A stretch of DNA of 64,000 bases, taken from Diphasiastrum complanatum (Eukaryota > Streptophyta > Lycopodiopsida > Lycopodiales > Lycopodiaceae). The stretch's first letter is position 1. Every line of letters starts with the position of its first letter. The position numbers were made by a program, and so were the translations under genes. Location of the stretch: the NCBI GenBank assembly GCA_029204225.1, contig CM055103.1:5950852-6014851 (forward strand). Direction: 5' to 3'. This document shows, piece after piece, positions 10,940-22,462 of the stretch. The notes under the pieces were generated by a model that saw nothing but the letters and a program-made list of their open reading frames with translations, ran no database searches and was not told the DNA's origin.

Positions 10940-11470
10940 TAACAAATTGTCACAAAAGGGCATGCATGTATTGTCATAAACAATACTTATTTCAATGAAA
11001 GCGCTGCATCTGTGCTGGCAAAAAAGAGTGGCTCGAGTCTCAACGGACACTACCCTTAATATGCTTTAACAAATTCTCACAACAGGCATGCATGTACTGT
11101 TATAAACGATACTTATGTCAATGGACGCGCTACGTCTGTGCTAGCAAATGAAACTGACTCAAGGTACAAAGGAACTAACAATACCCTAAATATGCAAATC
11201 CTCACAAAAGACCTATAACACGCATGCATATATTGCATGTCATAACTAATAGTTACTCCAATGAAGGGGCTGCATCTGTGCTAGAAATTACAACTGGCTC
11301 AAGCATTAAAAGGCAACTAACACTACCCTAATAAACCTTAACAGATCCTCACAATAATCCTACAACAGATACGCATGTATTATCTTGGACAATACTTGGT
11401 TCAATAAAAGAGCTGTATATGTGCTGGAAAATAAAACTCAGCTCAAGCCACAAAGGCAACTGCATGTGAT
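10940..11470. repeat. Four diverged tandem copies of a 126-143-bp unit upstream of MORC
   Basis: Each unit carries CTCACAA, a GCATGCATGTATTGT-like block, CAATACTTATTTCAATGAA, GCTGCATCTGTGCTGGAAA, a GGCTCAAG block, GGCAACTAACACTACCCTAA and ends before the next AACA. The anchor GCTG(C/T)ATCTGTGCT falls at about 11003, 11129, 11269 and 11412, so periods are 126, 140 and 143. The array starts within about 20 bases of the MORC start codon and therefore lies in its leader or core promoter. Confidence 0.8.
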
Positions 11471-11729
11471 TGAACTAATTAATACGCCGCAAGACAAGTG
11501 CAACAGATCTGGTAGAAAAAGCAGATAATCTATGGCTCATCCAAACAGACATAGATCGTTTCTGAGTTTGTGCAATCAAGCTCTATCAGTCGCCAAAACA
11601 AGATCCAGATGCAAAGCGAAAACCGCAATCATGAGCTATTTATCACATTCTAAAGCGAGCTTGCTCAGATTCTCTTGCCCTATTTTTCAGAAAGGATGGA
11701 TCGGACGGATTGCCCGCCTCTATCCCTTT

Positions 11730-11732
<3 letters not shown>

Positions 11733-11768
<36 letters not shown>
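11733..11768. repeat. (TC)n microsatellite, 5' flank of MORC
   Basis: 18 uninterrupted TC units; in the MORC sense it is a (GA)n tract about 0.8 kb upstream of the ATG. Confidence 0.95.
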
Positions 11769-11771
<3 letters not shown>

Positions 11772-12587
11772 CTGTTCTGTCCTCTCTGTTCTTTCTTCTT
11801 TAAGCCTGAAGCTCTTTCGCCGTTGCCGTTTCGGGAGAGAAACGTCACGTTTCGGAGGACGCGGGCATTCACGTGTTGGCTATCCCAACCGTCGTAAATT
11901 TGGCCCCCTCAAAAAAACGGTTAAAACCCTTTTCCATACCCTACCCAAAAAGATTTATTAAAACCAAGCCCATAACAAAAAAGCAACATAAGGGTTCTAT
12001 GTTTGCTTTTTTTGTGTGTGCACTATACATCTTTGTAAGTAAAGGCGAGAGACACTTATTTATTCTAATCACATATAATTTGCATACAAGGGATACCAAG
12101 TGCCCAACAATGGAGCTTTTCTATCTTGGAGGAGGTCCAACTTGCTATTTCAAAGAAATCAACGACATTCCTCGTGCACATGAATGAACCAGCGGGCACG
12201 TCCACGAAACAAGGTCACAAATATATATATATCATAGTGGCACATGGTACCGCCCATGCACAATTATTTGCCTTTCCATCCAGGCAATAGTGCATAATGC
12301 AAAACATCCGTTTGGTCAACTATTACTGGTGTGGACCATAAAGGCACCGTCTATATTTTATAACGTAAAATGCAGTGCATGCATATTAATGCTTATGTAA
12401 GTAATCTGGAAAATTGCTTAATACGAAAAAAAAACTAGCTATTTGGAAAGAAAATAGCATGGAAAGAAGCAAGCAATGAGGCTCAGCCAACTTGAGATGA
12501 CTTTTATAGATGAGCATAATTAAAAATGACATGACATGCACACTATGCTTTGGCTATTTGCTCACTCTTTCCATGTGAGGAGGAGTC
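11769..12587. other. MORC upstream flank; GC-rich patch with a G-box, no gene
   Basis: The patch 11800-11880 is richer in CG than its surroundings and includes CACGTG at 11870-11875 and AACGTCACGTTTC nearby, the kind of ACGT core bound by plant bZIP/bHLH factors. It could be the distal MORC promoter. From 11900 on only AT-rich unassigned sequence with an (AT)n patch at about 12222-12233 is visible. Confidence 0.35.
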
Positions 12588-12829
12588 CCCTTAGGCTAAA
12601 CTGGTGCAGGGATATATTTCATCACACACTTGGAAGATTTCGTTGACTCTACATTGATCTCTAAAATCTAGTTCCAACCATCTTTGCTTTTCATCATCTA
12701 TGTAAGTTCCCTTAGGCTAAACTGGTGCAAGGATATATTTCATCATACACTTGGAAGATTTCGTTGACTCTACATTGATCTCTAAAATCTAGTTCCGACC
12801 ATCTTTGCTTTTCATCATCTATGTAAGTA
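12588..12829. repeat. 121-bp tandem duplication
   Basis: Two adjacent copies (TTAGGCTAAACTGGTGCA... to ...CATCATCTATGTAAGT) begin at about 12588 and 12709 and differ at only a few positions (for example CAGGG/CAAGG, CACACA/CATACA, CCAACC/CCGACC). Recent local duplication. Confidence 0.9.
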
Positions 12830-12904
12830 CTCTCTAGAGGTGTCTCCTTTTTCTATCTCTTCATCATACTATCTTACTCTAATTTAGGTTTCAAATTCGA
12901 CGGC

Positions 12905-12932
12905 GGGGGGGGGGGGGGTGGGGTGGGGGGGG
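12905..12932 (+). repeat. G-run, possible quadruplex
   Basis: Three long G blocks separated by single T residues; the pattern permits a G-quadruplex and is also a common site of assembly or length error. Confidence 0.7.
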
Positions 12933-13326
12933 TTTCACGTTGATCTCATCAACCAAATGAGTGTCTATGTCATTGAGTCATTGCAGGAAAAGATTTGAGG
13001 TCGGTCTTATGGTTACGCTTTCTCTTTTTGGTTTCACTGAAGGGCTTGATAGGGGCAGTAGTGTCTATCATTGGGCTTGTGGCAGTTTTCCTTTTCGAAT
13101 AAAGTTAATCACCCCAATCATGAGATTTGGGTGGGAAGCCGATGGATAGTCTCCTTGTCCACCTCAATGGTCAAAAGCTGAATGAAATAAAAGGTAGGTG
13201 CTTTTCTAAAGGTAAAGTTCTAGTGAGGCCTCCAAGTTCGAGGTGGCCCTAAGGGTCCCTCAAGCCTTGATATGTGTAACTTTTTGCCCAATTTCTATGG
13301 CAAGAGTTTTTTAGGAGAAGGTACAT

Positions 13327-15860
13327 GTCATGTCCACAAAGTTTAGATTTACATCTCGTAAGGGAGTCAGAGGGCCTATCTGGACCCGTAAACTGGTTAT
13401 GATTATGAGGGGTTGGAGCCCTCGTGGCATTTAATCATAATTAGTAGTTAGAGGCCTGAAACTCATGACAGTGGACTTGCATGGTGCTAACATTTACTAA
13501 TATGGGGTGTGACTGATGTGGCCCAATTAGGCTATTGAGGTGTCGCAGTTCACTCCTAGTTTAGTAGAAGCCTAAGTATACACATAGGCTTCCTTTTGGG
13601 ATATGCTTGATTATGAGAATTGTAGTTCCATGTTGCTAGATTGATACATCTCCCTCATATTGAGAAATTGCTAGTGGTGCATAGCTTAGGGGCTAGATCC
13701 AATCGATCTGGATTTGTTTGGATTGGATTTGTATACCATCTATTTCCTTGGCTTCTCTTGTTTAAGCATCCTAGGCCTTGATCCCTAGAGGAAGATTTGA
13801 AGTGCGATTGATATTAAGGCCAACGTTGTCGTCCCAAAATGGTGTGCCATCCTCTTTGAGATGTGAGGCAAACCCAAAAGCATTTTAACAGATTTGGGAA
13901 GGGCACAACATTTCAGACAAACTCCATTGCATTTGATGGCCCAGAGGGACCATATGGCCATGTAGAGGTCCACTAAATCACTCTATACATGAAATATTTT
14001 TGCTTCCACATTATGAAAAAACATCTTACTCCACCAAGTGCTATCCTCGTCAATCTCACATCCATAGCTGAGTCTTTTCTGCTCAAGTCTTCACAACTCT
14101 TGATGGAAATATAGGTTGCTTGGACCATATAAGAATTAAGGTTGGCGGTCTTTGAGGCATCTATGGAAACAAGAAGTGGCTCTCACTTTCTCGTGATGGA
14201 GATCACATTGCAAAACAAGTCTTTGCTTATGTTCACTTAGTGTGGGATCCTACTTAGGCACTCATTGTTGCATCAAGCCCTTCTTCTAGGACCCAAATAT
14301 CACCGCCTATTCTAAATATTTTGATATCATGGCAAAGAGGCCTCTTGTATTATTGTCCCCTCACATAGGCTTGCTCTCTCTCCCTAGCAATGGTGCCAAA
14401 AATTGTAGTTGCCTCGCGATACTTTTCCTTACTTCCAATGTCCATGGAGTAGTAAAAGCACATGAAAACAACTATGTTGTCGTTCGCTCCCAAGGGAGTT
14501 ATCTCATTTTGAGTTTGGTTAGTTCTCTTCGTAGCACCATTTTATCCGAACACAATCCTACTTGCCACAGTCTTAATTACCTCATTCCTATTTAAAAGTA
14601 AAGCAAATAAGTCACAATGCTTAGGGAAGATTAGAGGAGGTACTCACTCTCTCACTCTTCCTTGCTAATGGCATACAATCAATTGAAAGGCTTGACAACA
14701 ATGTTATCCATGTAAACAAAGAAGATCAAAGCAAGAAAGTGGTGATATTCTTTTTGAATTTTTGCATTATGTCCTCCTCCAAATAAACATGACAATGGAG
14801 TACAAAGGGTTCCCTTTAATTCTTGAAGAAGGGGTTGCCCCTCTACGCATATTGGTTATTACAAAATGATAAGGATTTTAGTTGAAGCCCTTCAACTGAA
14901 TCTGATGGTGCCAAATTGGCAAAAGAGACACTCACATGATTCATGTGAGACCAAGTTGGCAAAAGAGATGTTAAAATTTGTTAACAACAAATTTGCCCCT
15001 AAGTTAACAATTGCAATGTTGGCCTAAGTTGCCATCTACAAATCTTTGACAATCATTTATTAGTTTTGGAGAATCTTCACCAAATCAAAAAAAATTCATG
15101 AATCATTGCCATAAACTCATCAATAAACTCTCACTTGAGTCAAAAACACAAAAATAGACCAATTATTTGACCTATGAAGGTTCTTCTTTGCAAGAGCTGC
15201 CTCTATGAGAGTTTATTGGATCAAAAAATTTCATAAATTGCATACAAAACACTCACAAAATCTAGTCAAGCCATTGTATAATTTTTGTAAAATTCATTGG
15301 AGCGAGAAAACATTGAGATATACCTCTAATCATATTTGCAAATGTTTACATTGAGGGGAAGGTCAAAATTAGCACTTAGCAATCTGATTAGCCATTTGGA
15401 AATTCAACAATGCTAAAAAATTGTCAAAGATATCACAACGGTCATGCCCACATTTGATATGATCTTAGACATATGTCTCGTAAGGAGGTTAGTAGGCCTA
15501 TCTAGACTCTCGTAAATTGGTTATGATTATGAGGGGTTGGGGTCCTCATGATACTAAAGTCATAATTAATGATTTAGAGGCCTAAAACTCATGATGGTGG
15601 ATTTGCATGGTGCTAGTAAAGGAGAGTGGCTAATGTGGCCTAGTTAGGCTGTTAAGGTGTCATGGTTCACTCTTAGTTGTGGAGGAGCCTTGGAAGGTAT
15701 AAGTATAGTCATAGACCTCCCTTGGAGAGCACTTGGTTTTGGTGTTTGGTATCTACATGTTGCTAGTGTGACATCTCTCCCTATTGAGTCTTTGTTAGTC
15801 CCTAACTTGGGGCCTAGATCCAATTGATCTAGATTTGGTTGGGTTGATTTGATCCACCAT
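13327..15860 (+). mobile_element. LTR-retrotransposon relic with two LTRs (about 13327-13790 and 15441-15860)
   Basis: Direct repeats about 2.1 kb apart share CTCGTAAGG...GGCCTATCT...TGGTTATGATTATGAGGGGTTGG...AGAGGCCT...CATGGTGCTA...GGGGCTAGATCCAAT(T/C)GATCT. Their 3' ends resemble the LTRs of the chromovirus at 46.3-49.0 kb (GGGGGCTAGATCC...TTTGGTTGGGTGG), so both may belong to one Ty3/gypsy lineage. The interior (13.8-15.4 kb) has no reading frame longer than about 90 codons and no recognisable protein motif, so the element is either non-autonomous or decayed beyond reading. Confidence 0.6.
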
Positions 15861-15980
15861 TTGTTCTCTATGTGTCTTTTGAACTAGCTTCTTAGTTGTT
15901 GCTTGGTGGTCTTGAAAAGTAGGAGTAAGATTAAACTCCAACAGGAATGAGGAGCCAAGGCATAGATTGATCAAGGTTTT

Positions 15981-16087
15981 AATGTGTGTGTGTGTGTATA
16001 TATATCTATATACATATATATATAGATATATATATGTACATACACACACGCGCGCACACACACACACATATATATATACACATATAC

Positions 16088-16121
<34 letters not shown>

Positions 16122-16215
16122 GTATATGTATACATATACATATATGTATATGTATACATATACATATATGTATATATATATACATATATATAGACACACA
16201 CACATATACACCATA
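15981..16215. repeat. Compound (TG)n/(TA)n/(CA)n microsatellite, self-complementary
   Basis: Alternating purine-pyrimidine sequence for over 200 bp with many ACATATGT/GTATATAC palindromes. Long open frames in all directions here are artefacts of the repeat. Confidence 0.95.
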
Positions 16216-16566
16216 GAATCCTATGGTACCGCCATTATGGTACCGCCCTCTGTTCTACAGTACGAGAGCGGTACCATTTTTTAATATTTTTTTAAATATT
16301 TTTTATAATGAAAAAATGCCTTTTATATAGTAAAATAGGCCTAAAAAATGCAAAAAAAAAGGTTTAAGACGCAAAAAAAGAGAGGACAGTACAGGAGGCT
16401 GCAACAACACATGGGCACTGTGGGAGAGCAGACCATGGCGCCAATGGGAGAGCAGCATGTGGGGGAGCAACACAGGGGGACAGGTACAATGGCACATGGA
16501 GGAATCATCAGCAACTGCACATGGGCGGGCAGGCTGCGAGGATAGATAGGCACTTACAATGCCATT

Positions 16567-17046
16567 GTGAGAGGCATTGTGTGTGGCATGTTCAGAGGTT
16601 GTGAGAGAGCCAATGAGAGGTTGTTTGAGAACCAGGGTGTTGTGAGAGGTTGTGAGAGGCTGTTTGAGAACCAAGGTGCTCTGAGGAAAAAGTCAATCGA
16701 GATGGCGGAGCACATACCACCGAAACCCGAGGGCGAAGCCAGGAGGAAGCTCGAAGAAGATGTCCGAAGGCACAACAAAAGGCATCGGAAGCAAGAGGCA
16801 GACATTGTAGAGATGTTGCGACAGGCTCGTTAGAGAAATCAGGAGCCAGAGCACCCCGCCCTAGCTGTGCCCCCCGCCCCCTCTGTCAAGCTGAATTTGG
16901 ATGAGCAGATTGGAATGAACTTCACACAACGACAACTCATCATGGTCAGGGAAAGGGCGGCCAGACGCCGGGCTAACCAGGAGGCAGAGCGAGAGTGACA
17001 AAACAATGCACCTAACCTGGGCGAGGAGTCGGTGGAGGATTCGTAG
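16567..17046 (+). pseudogene. Unrecognised charged reading frame, broken by stops
   Basis: A plus-strand frame starts with two imperfect repeats (GCER..ERLFENQG, then GCERLFENQG), passes MAEHIPPKPEGEARRKLEED and ends at a TAG near 16831. In the same frame it continues as a proline- and arginine-rich segment (PALAVPPAPSVKLNLDEQIG, then RQLIMVRERAARRRANQEAE) to a TGA near 16996 and DS-stop at about 17046. The composition (Arg/Glu-rich, likely coiled coil) is unlike the neighbouring AT-rich sequence. No family recognised; it may be a fragment of a transposon protein or of a captured gene. Confidence 0.35.
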
Positions 17047-18560
17047 GAATGCTTAGAATAGATAAGGTCCAGTCGTATGTGGTGGACTGTTGTTATGTAA
17101 TGTTTGACGGTTTCGGGTTTAGGATTTAGGGCTAGGTAGTTGTATAAAAAATAGACCCAGCCATATATGGCGAGATACGTAATGTTATTTTGATACATCG
17201 ACTAAATTAATATACAATGTGTTTGTTTGTACAACGTGCAACTAGTGCCGTGAAATGCAATCTCTGTATTTTTTAAACGCAATGTAATGTACGTGTTTAT
17301 GGAATGCTATTAGGAGTGACAAAAGGAGTAATTGCTCTCTTGATGATCGTTTGGAGTGCATGCGCTATCAGTTTGCTATGGCATCAATGATCAGCATCTT
17401 GTAGGTGCATTTCTGTGAAGCTATCAAGCTTTTGATGTCTAGTCGCATTCTTGCTTATATTGGACAATGATTGTGGCTCCCATATCTATATACTTTAAGA
17501 CGTAAAAAGGTCTTTGTTGTTGCTACAGTTGATAGTTATTACAAGTTTCACTATGATCACGGTTTCACAGCTTTGACAAAATAAACGATTATCATTTCAG
17601 GAACTAAGGAGAAGAGCTAAAGAATTTTTTAGCTTAGCTCCACTTCACTCTTGCTACCTAGTATCGATTATAGGTATGCCGAACTTAAATGCTGATATCT
17701 AGTTGTGGTTGTGTGATAACTCTTTAAAGGATGAATGATATATGGGGATGAGTTCATACGTATGCAAGAAGTTAGGCTTGGTATGAAATGACTATCATAA
17801 GTTCAAGATGTAGTGTATTTTAATATGGTATCTATTGAACTAAGACATATATGTGGTTGATTAGTAAAAAGCACGAAGAGACATGGCATCCAGACAAGAA
17901 CAGACAACTACACTTACCCATGTTAGTGATATGTAACCCTCATGTATGTGTGTAAGCATGTATGTGTGTAAGCATGTGTATGTGTATGCATAAATTCAAC
18001 TCAAAAATTGAACTTAAAAATTAACGCAGCATAAATTTCATATTAAATACATGGACAACAAATCAAGTGATGAATTACATAACAAAGCCTGCAAACACAC
18101 CAGGTTCTCTAGCATTGCCTCCAAGGCATTAAGTTTGACAACACTGACTTTTCTATAAGCACAACTCACATTACTAATCAGCATCTCTACATCTAGAAAT
18201 AACCATGTTTTATGTACACCTCAGGGCCAAAACAAAAAATATCCATCAAACGCGCACAAATGTTATGTGATTGACCACAATATTCATTATTTCCAACAAC
18301 ACGAACAATGTTAGTCAAACTGATGTTCTCAACATACTACCAATCATAACAACAACATAACTGATATATATACGAATCCTCGTGAATTATAAGCTAAAAC
18401 ATAGTCAATAGCAAGTTGGAATGAAGATACCCGCTTGCTCCAACAGCCTACTTGACGAAATCTACAAAAAAAAAACACAATGTTAATATAAGCCTTATGT
18501 CAAATCAAATATTGAACTCTAAATCATGCCTATATCCAAGAACCTCCTTCTACACAACCT
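17047..18560. other. No feature recognised
   Basis: AT-rich sequence with only short chance frames; a small imperfect (GTATGTGTGTAAGCAT)n patch lies at about 17943-17985. Confidence 0.6.
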
Positions 18561-18589
18561 TTTCCGTATACAAAATTTGACAAATTTTT

Positions 18590-18690
18590 CTCTCCAAATC
18601 TAACCCTAACTCTAATTGTAACTCTACCCTATATCCCAAATGCTAATTCTAACCTTAACTCTAACTCTAACTGTACCTTGCATCCGAAAT
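18590..18690. repeat. Degenerate CTAACY (telomere-like) repeat patch
   Basis: Repeated CTAACCCTAACTCTAA, CTAATTCTAACCTTAACT and CTCTAACTCTAACTGT words. Related to but not the plant telomere unit CCCTAAA; such patches are common near Helitron 3' ends and in leader sequences. Confidence 0.5.
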
Positions 18691-18779
18691 CATAAACCAT
18701 AAATATTACCTCAAACTTACTACTACAACACTTCTGAATACACAATGTTATGAGTGTACCTCGCCACTCCATCCACACC

Positions 18780-20940
18780 CATAAATCAATTGTCCTTGTT
18801 AGTAATCAGCACACGAAGACTTGCTGCATTTTGTACTCTCGATAGTGCAACATACAGCTGCCCATGACTAAACACAGGCCGAGGCAAATACAATCCAATC
18901 GTGTCCATAGTTTTCCCCTATGCTTTGTTTATTGTCATGGCAAATGCTGCTCTAATAGGAAATTGGACCCTCTACAATTAAAATGGTATGTTCGAATCGC
19001 TCAGCACTATAGGGATACGTGGAATAAGGACTCTACTCCCTATCTTTTTCCCGATCACTATCTTTGCCTCTATGACTTGTCTACCCAATCTAGGGATGAT
19101 CAATCTTGTGCCATTGCACAATCCCTTGTGCGAAGCTATCGATCATAACAACATCACAATCATCCCAATGTTCAGCACCAACTTATGTGGAGGACATCCA
19201 CTCGGTTGCAGGCTATTCAAATACTCTATAGGGTACATTAGAGCCCTCGCACTCAACAACACTATTGGCACTATAAAAAGTGGAAACATCACCTGGAAGT
19301 TGCTCAACAACCCTCACATTGATCTCATCCACATCTTTGTTCAATGGAGTCAATATTGCACGACTCCTCAGAAACCCAACATCCTTAAAACGTCATGCAA
19401 AATCAGGAAATGTGAATGAAATCAATTTGCCCACATCATGTGTCCTTAGGCACATGCCCTCTAGCAGGGAAATCAGGTCCAAATTGCGATGCACGAATGT
19501 GGACTCACGACCATCTCCCACACTCAACAAATAATCTGCAAATCTCAACTGCTCATTCTTATCGCCACCCTCCACCCTCGACGCTCATGACGCGCATGTT
19601 CTTTGTCAATTTGTGCACCTCCATGTGTTTCCACAAACATGAACACTTCAGCAAAGTGTTGACAATCTGCGCACGACTACCATGCAGTGGTACCACTGGT
19701 AGAATCTGTCGGATATCACCCCTGAAAATAATTGGAACTCCTCCAAATGGAGCGTCAACACTCAATATATCTCACAGAGATCAATCTACACACTCTATAA
19801 CATACTTAGGCGCCATGGGAGCCTCATCCCAAATGATCAGTCGACATGCCATCAAAAGCGTACCTAACGCAGATTACTTAGAAATGTTGCATGTTGAGCT
19901 CTCATTCAATTCCGTCAGAGAAATTTTAAACCGAGAGTGTGTGGTCCTATCACCTCTCATCAACAGTGCAGCAATCTCACACGATGCAACTGCAATGCTA
20001 TCCACCCTTGTGAACGCACATACAACAACATGACACTATACAGGTGCGTCTTACTTGTACCACTAGGGCCATCTATAAAAACACTCCACCCACTTTCCAA
20101 ACAACATGCTCACGTACTACACGGTCAAAAATCTTTCGTTGATCCATGTTCAATCTCTCGATGTCAATTTCAACCCCTGAAGGGTTCTCATTGACAAGCA
20201 TCTCCTCGCAAAACAATGGAGATGAACTAAAATCGACATCGGGGACTCTAAACCCAAAATTCACCAATGACTTTCCAACTGCTTGCATGTGTAACTCCAC
20301 ATCAAGAACAACTCTGTCTACCAAACCCTGACTCACAGAAATGGTCTCGCACATTATTGGTTGTCCCAACTCATGTGCATAATCCTCAACTAAATGCAGC
20401 TCTATGTTCCTCTAGAGCTCCAACGGGTCAGAAGAGGTACACATCAAAAGAAACACAACGAATATGAGAAAAAGCTACAATGGAGTTTCCGATGACACTG
20501 CCTCGCGCAAGCAGCTACTCCACTCATTCACGTCATTTATCAGAAGTCTATGTATGCAAGCATCTCTGAACGACTGAAACAACTCACCATCACCCACGCA
20601 CAAGTCCTCAAGGCTGGTTGCACCTTTGACATGAGCCAAAAGAACTCGCATATAGAACCTCTCCCCTTCGGAGGGGTGTACAAAATACATGTGACCAATG
20701 GTAGGGGTCGTCTGCATGTTGATTTGACGGATCCACCTATGCATTCTCCTGTTGTACCAATACTGCCTCGGCAAGTCCTGGTATAACAACTCTCGAGCTT
20801 CCGAATCACCACTTCTGTTCAACTCAAATAATGCTGTCAAAGTGGTACGTAGACGCCCATCTACGACTTCCTCTGAATCGACTCCCTCCTTGAAGTACAC
20901 CAATTTCTCTCTAGGGAGATGAACTGCCAGTCGGCTCACA
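18780..20940 (-). pseudogene. Helitron RepHel helicase half, decayed
   Basis: Minus-strand frames spell the C-terminal half of a plant Helitron RepHel protein: SRLAVHLPREKLVYF, RTTLTALFELN, LYQDLPRQYWYNRR, IGHMYFVHPSEGERFYMRVL, GATSLEDL; then LNMDQRKIFDRVV, a Walker A-like GPSGTSKTHLYSVML, Walker B LIIWDEAPM, IFRGDIRQILPVVP, a late PFGGVPIIF and the final GTRLIIP...ALSR-like region near 18.8-19.1 kb. Frameshifts and stops at about 20.47, 20.07, 19.56 and 19.39 kb disable it. The Walker A residue normally Gly before Lys is Ser. The N-terminal replication-initiator half is missing: at about 20.94 kb the sequence switches to a copia element. No terminal hairpin or CTRR end was identified. Confidence 0.8.
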
Positions 20941-21776
20941 AACAATAAATGTGAGTGATGACCATTTGCTTGCTTGTCTCCTCCAACTTTGTCCTTTCTT
21001 GATATGTCTCCACCATAAAACTCCATGAATGAGCCTCCATCTCCATCTTGCCACAAGAAACCATCAAACCTTGGAAATCCATGAGTAGGTGAGTACATTA
21101 ATGATGCAAATCCAGCACCACATGACTCCATAAACCAAGTAGGTTGCACTAGTCCATCTTCAAGATCTACTTGACACAAGAAAATGACCATGAATTCACC
21201 AAAAATTGACAATCTCCAAGTATTGGCACCAAGTAGCTCAACACTTGAGAACTTAGCCATGAATGAGTGACATAATGAACCTCCATTAGCTTCATTTCCA
21301 TCAGCAAAACCAGCCAAGAATGCTAGTACAACTCCAACAATAAGATATTGCAAGACAATGTAGCTAGTTTGTCCATATCTTGACAATTTGCACACATCCA
21401 CATGAAATAGCTCAAACATGAGATAGAACAAGTAAAGTAAACTTGAACAACACTTCCTTGCTGCTCCTTTGACCTTAGTTGAGTCTTCAACAAGCTGCAA
21501 AAACAGATCCAAAACATCTTTGCCAAATACCCTTCCTTTGATGCTCTTGACTAGCTCCAAATTGCCACCTTTCCTTTTGTGTTGTTGAAGCCCTTTGAGA
21601 CCAACCTCTTGATCATCAACTTGACCATCAAATTCATTGAACAAACTTTTTTTTCCAGATCCATTACTTTCTTTTCCAGTATGAAAACCATGAGAACCAA
21701 TATTCACTTGCATAGCATCATCTACACAAGAAAATTCTCCAAAACATGTGAGTAAAACAAAGTGAGTCACTTCCAC
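20475..21776 (-). other. Chimeric 433-codon open frame: copia 3' region fused to Helitron helicase
   Basis: A single uninterrupted frame of 433 codons. Residues 1 to about 280 come from the end of the copia element (no domain recognised; includes a hydrophobic segment SYIVLQYLIVGVVLAFLAGF). From about residue 281 (SRLAVHLPRE) to the end it is clear Helitron helicase. The junction is at about 20940. The openness across the joint may be chance, but it is the longest frame in the window. No evidence of expression can be seen. Confidence 0.6.
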
Positions 21777-21839
21777 TTGCTTACCTTTCTCTTGATCATC
21801 AAAGATATCAGAGACATGAATATCTTCAGACCTGAACCT

Positions 21840-22454
21840 CTAGAAATACTCCCTCTCAAACATATGATCTAGATCCAACAAGAACTCATCAATGCTTGAT
21901 CTCGAATTTCCACAAAGATTAGTGAAAACAATGTCACCATCATATATCAAAAGATAGATTCCAAACTTTCCATCCAACATGAAGTAGAGTAGGTGAATAT
22001 GAGTATCAAACCTAATAAATCCAGCCCTCTTGAGTCCATAACAAACCTCAATAAGTTCACCAATGAGATCTCCCTTGCCTTGAAGAAATTGCCTCTCGAT
22101 TTGCTCCATGTAGTCTTCTCCAACCAACCTTTTGCCATCTCGATCATGAGTGATCAATTCATAATCATAGAATCCTTTGAGTTGATGAAGAGATGTGAGA
22201 TCCATGACTTGGATCTTTCCAAGAACCAATCTTCCATTGCTCTTTCCTTCATAAGACTCCCTCTTAATGATTGCATCATAAGAAGTAGAAACCTCAAAGA
22301 CGTTAGAAGCCATGAAAAAAATGATTAGTACCTTCAACATAAGGATGATTGAAGTGCTCTCTTTTTTCAAACAAGAACTTCTATTCAATGTTTTAGGTAA
22401 TGACTCATATGGTAATGATTCTTCCTCACTATCATTCACAATGACATCATTCAA
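21840..22454 (-). pseudogene. Copia reverse transcriptase fragment joined to unidentified coding sequence
   Basis: The 3' part of this 204-codon frame reads VCYGLKRAGFIRFDTHIHLL, then LLIYDGDIVFTNLCGNS and FLLDLDHMFE, matching the copia RT segment ALYGLKQAPRAWY...LYVDDLIFTG...F...M..MFEMTDLG with the YVDD box changed to YDGD. Integrase and the first half of RT are missing; the preceding 100 residues (KRESYEGKSNGRLVLGKIQV and following) are not recognised. The copia element has therefore lost most of its pol region. Confidence 0.65.
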
Positions 22455-22462
22455 AGTACATC

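Noticed and set aside
15795-16284. Long Tyr/Ile/Val/Cys-rich frames on both strands
   Set aside because: Artefact of alternating TA/CA/TG repeat lacking stops.
18590-18690. Interstitial telomere
   Set aside because: Units are CTAACT/CTAATT rather than a run of CCCTAAA; too degenerate to call.
19416-20467. Plus-strand frames up to 205 codons
   Set aside because: Antisense of the Helitron helicase, whose motifs are clear on the minus strand.
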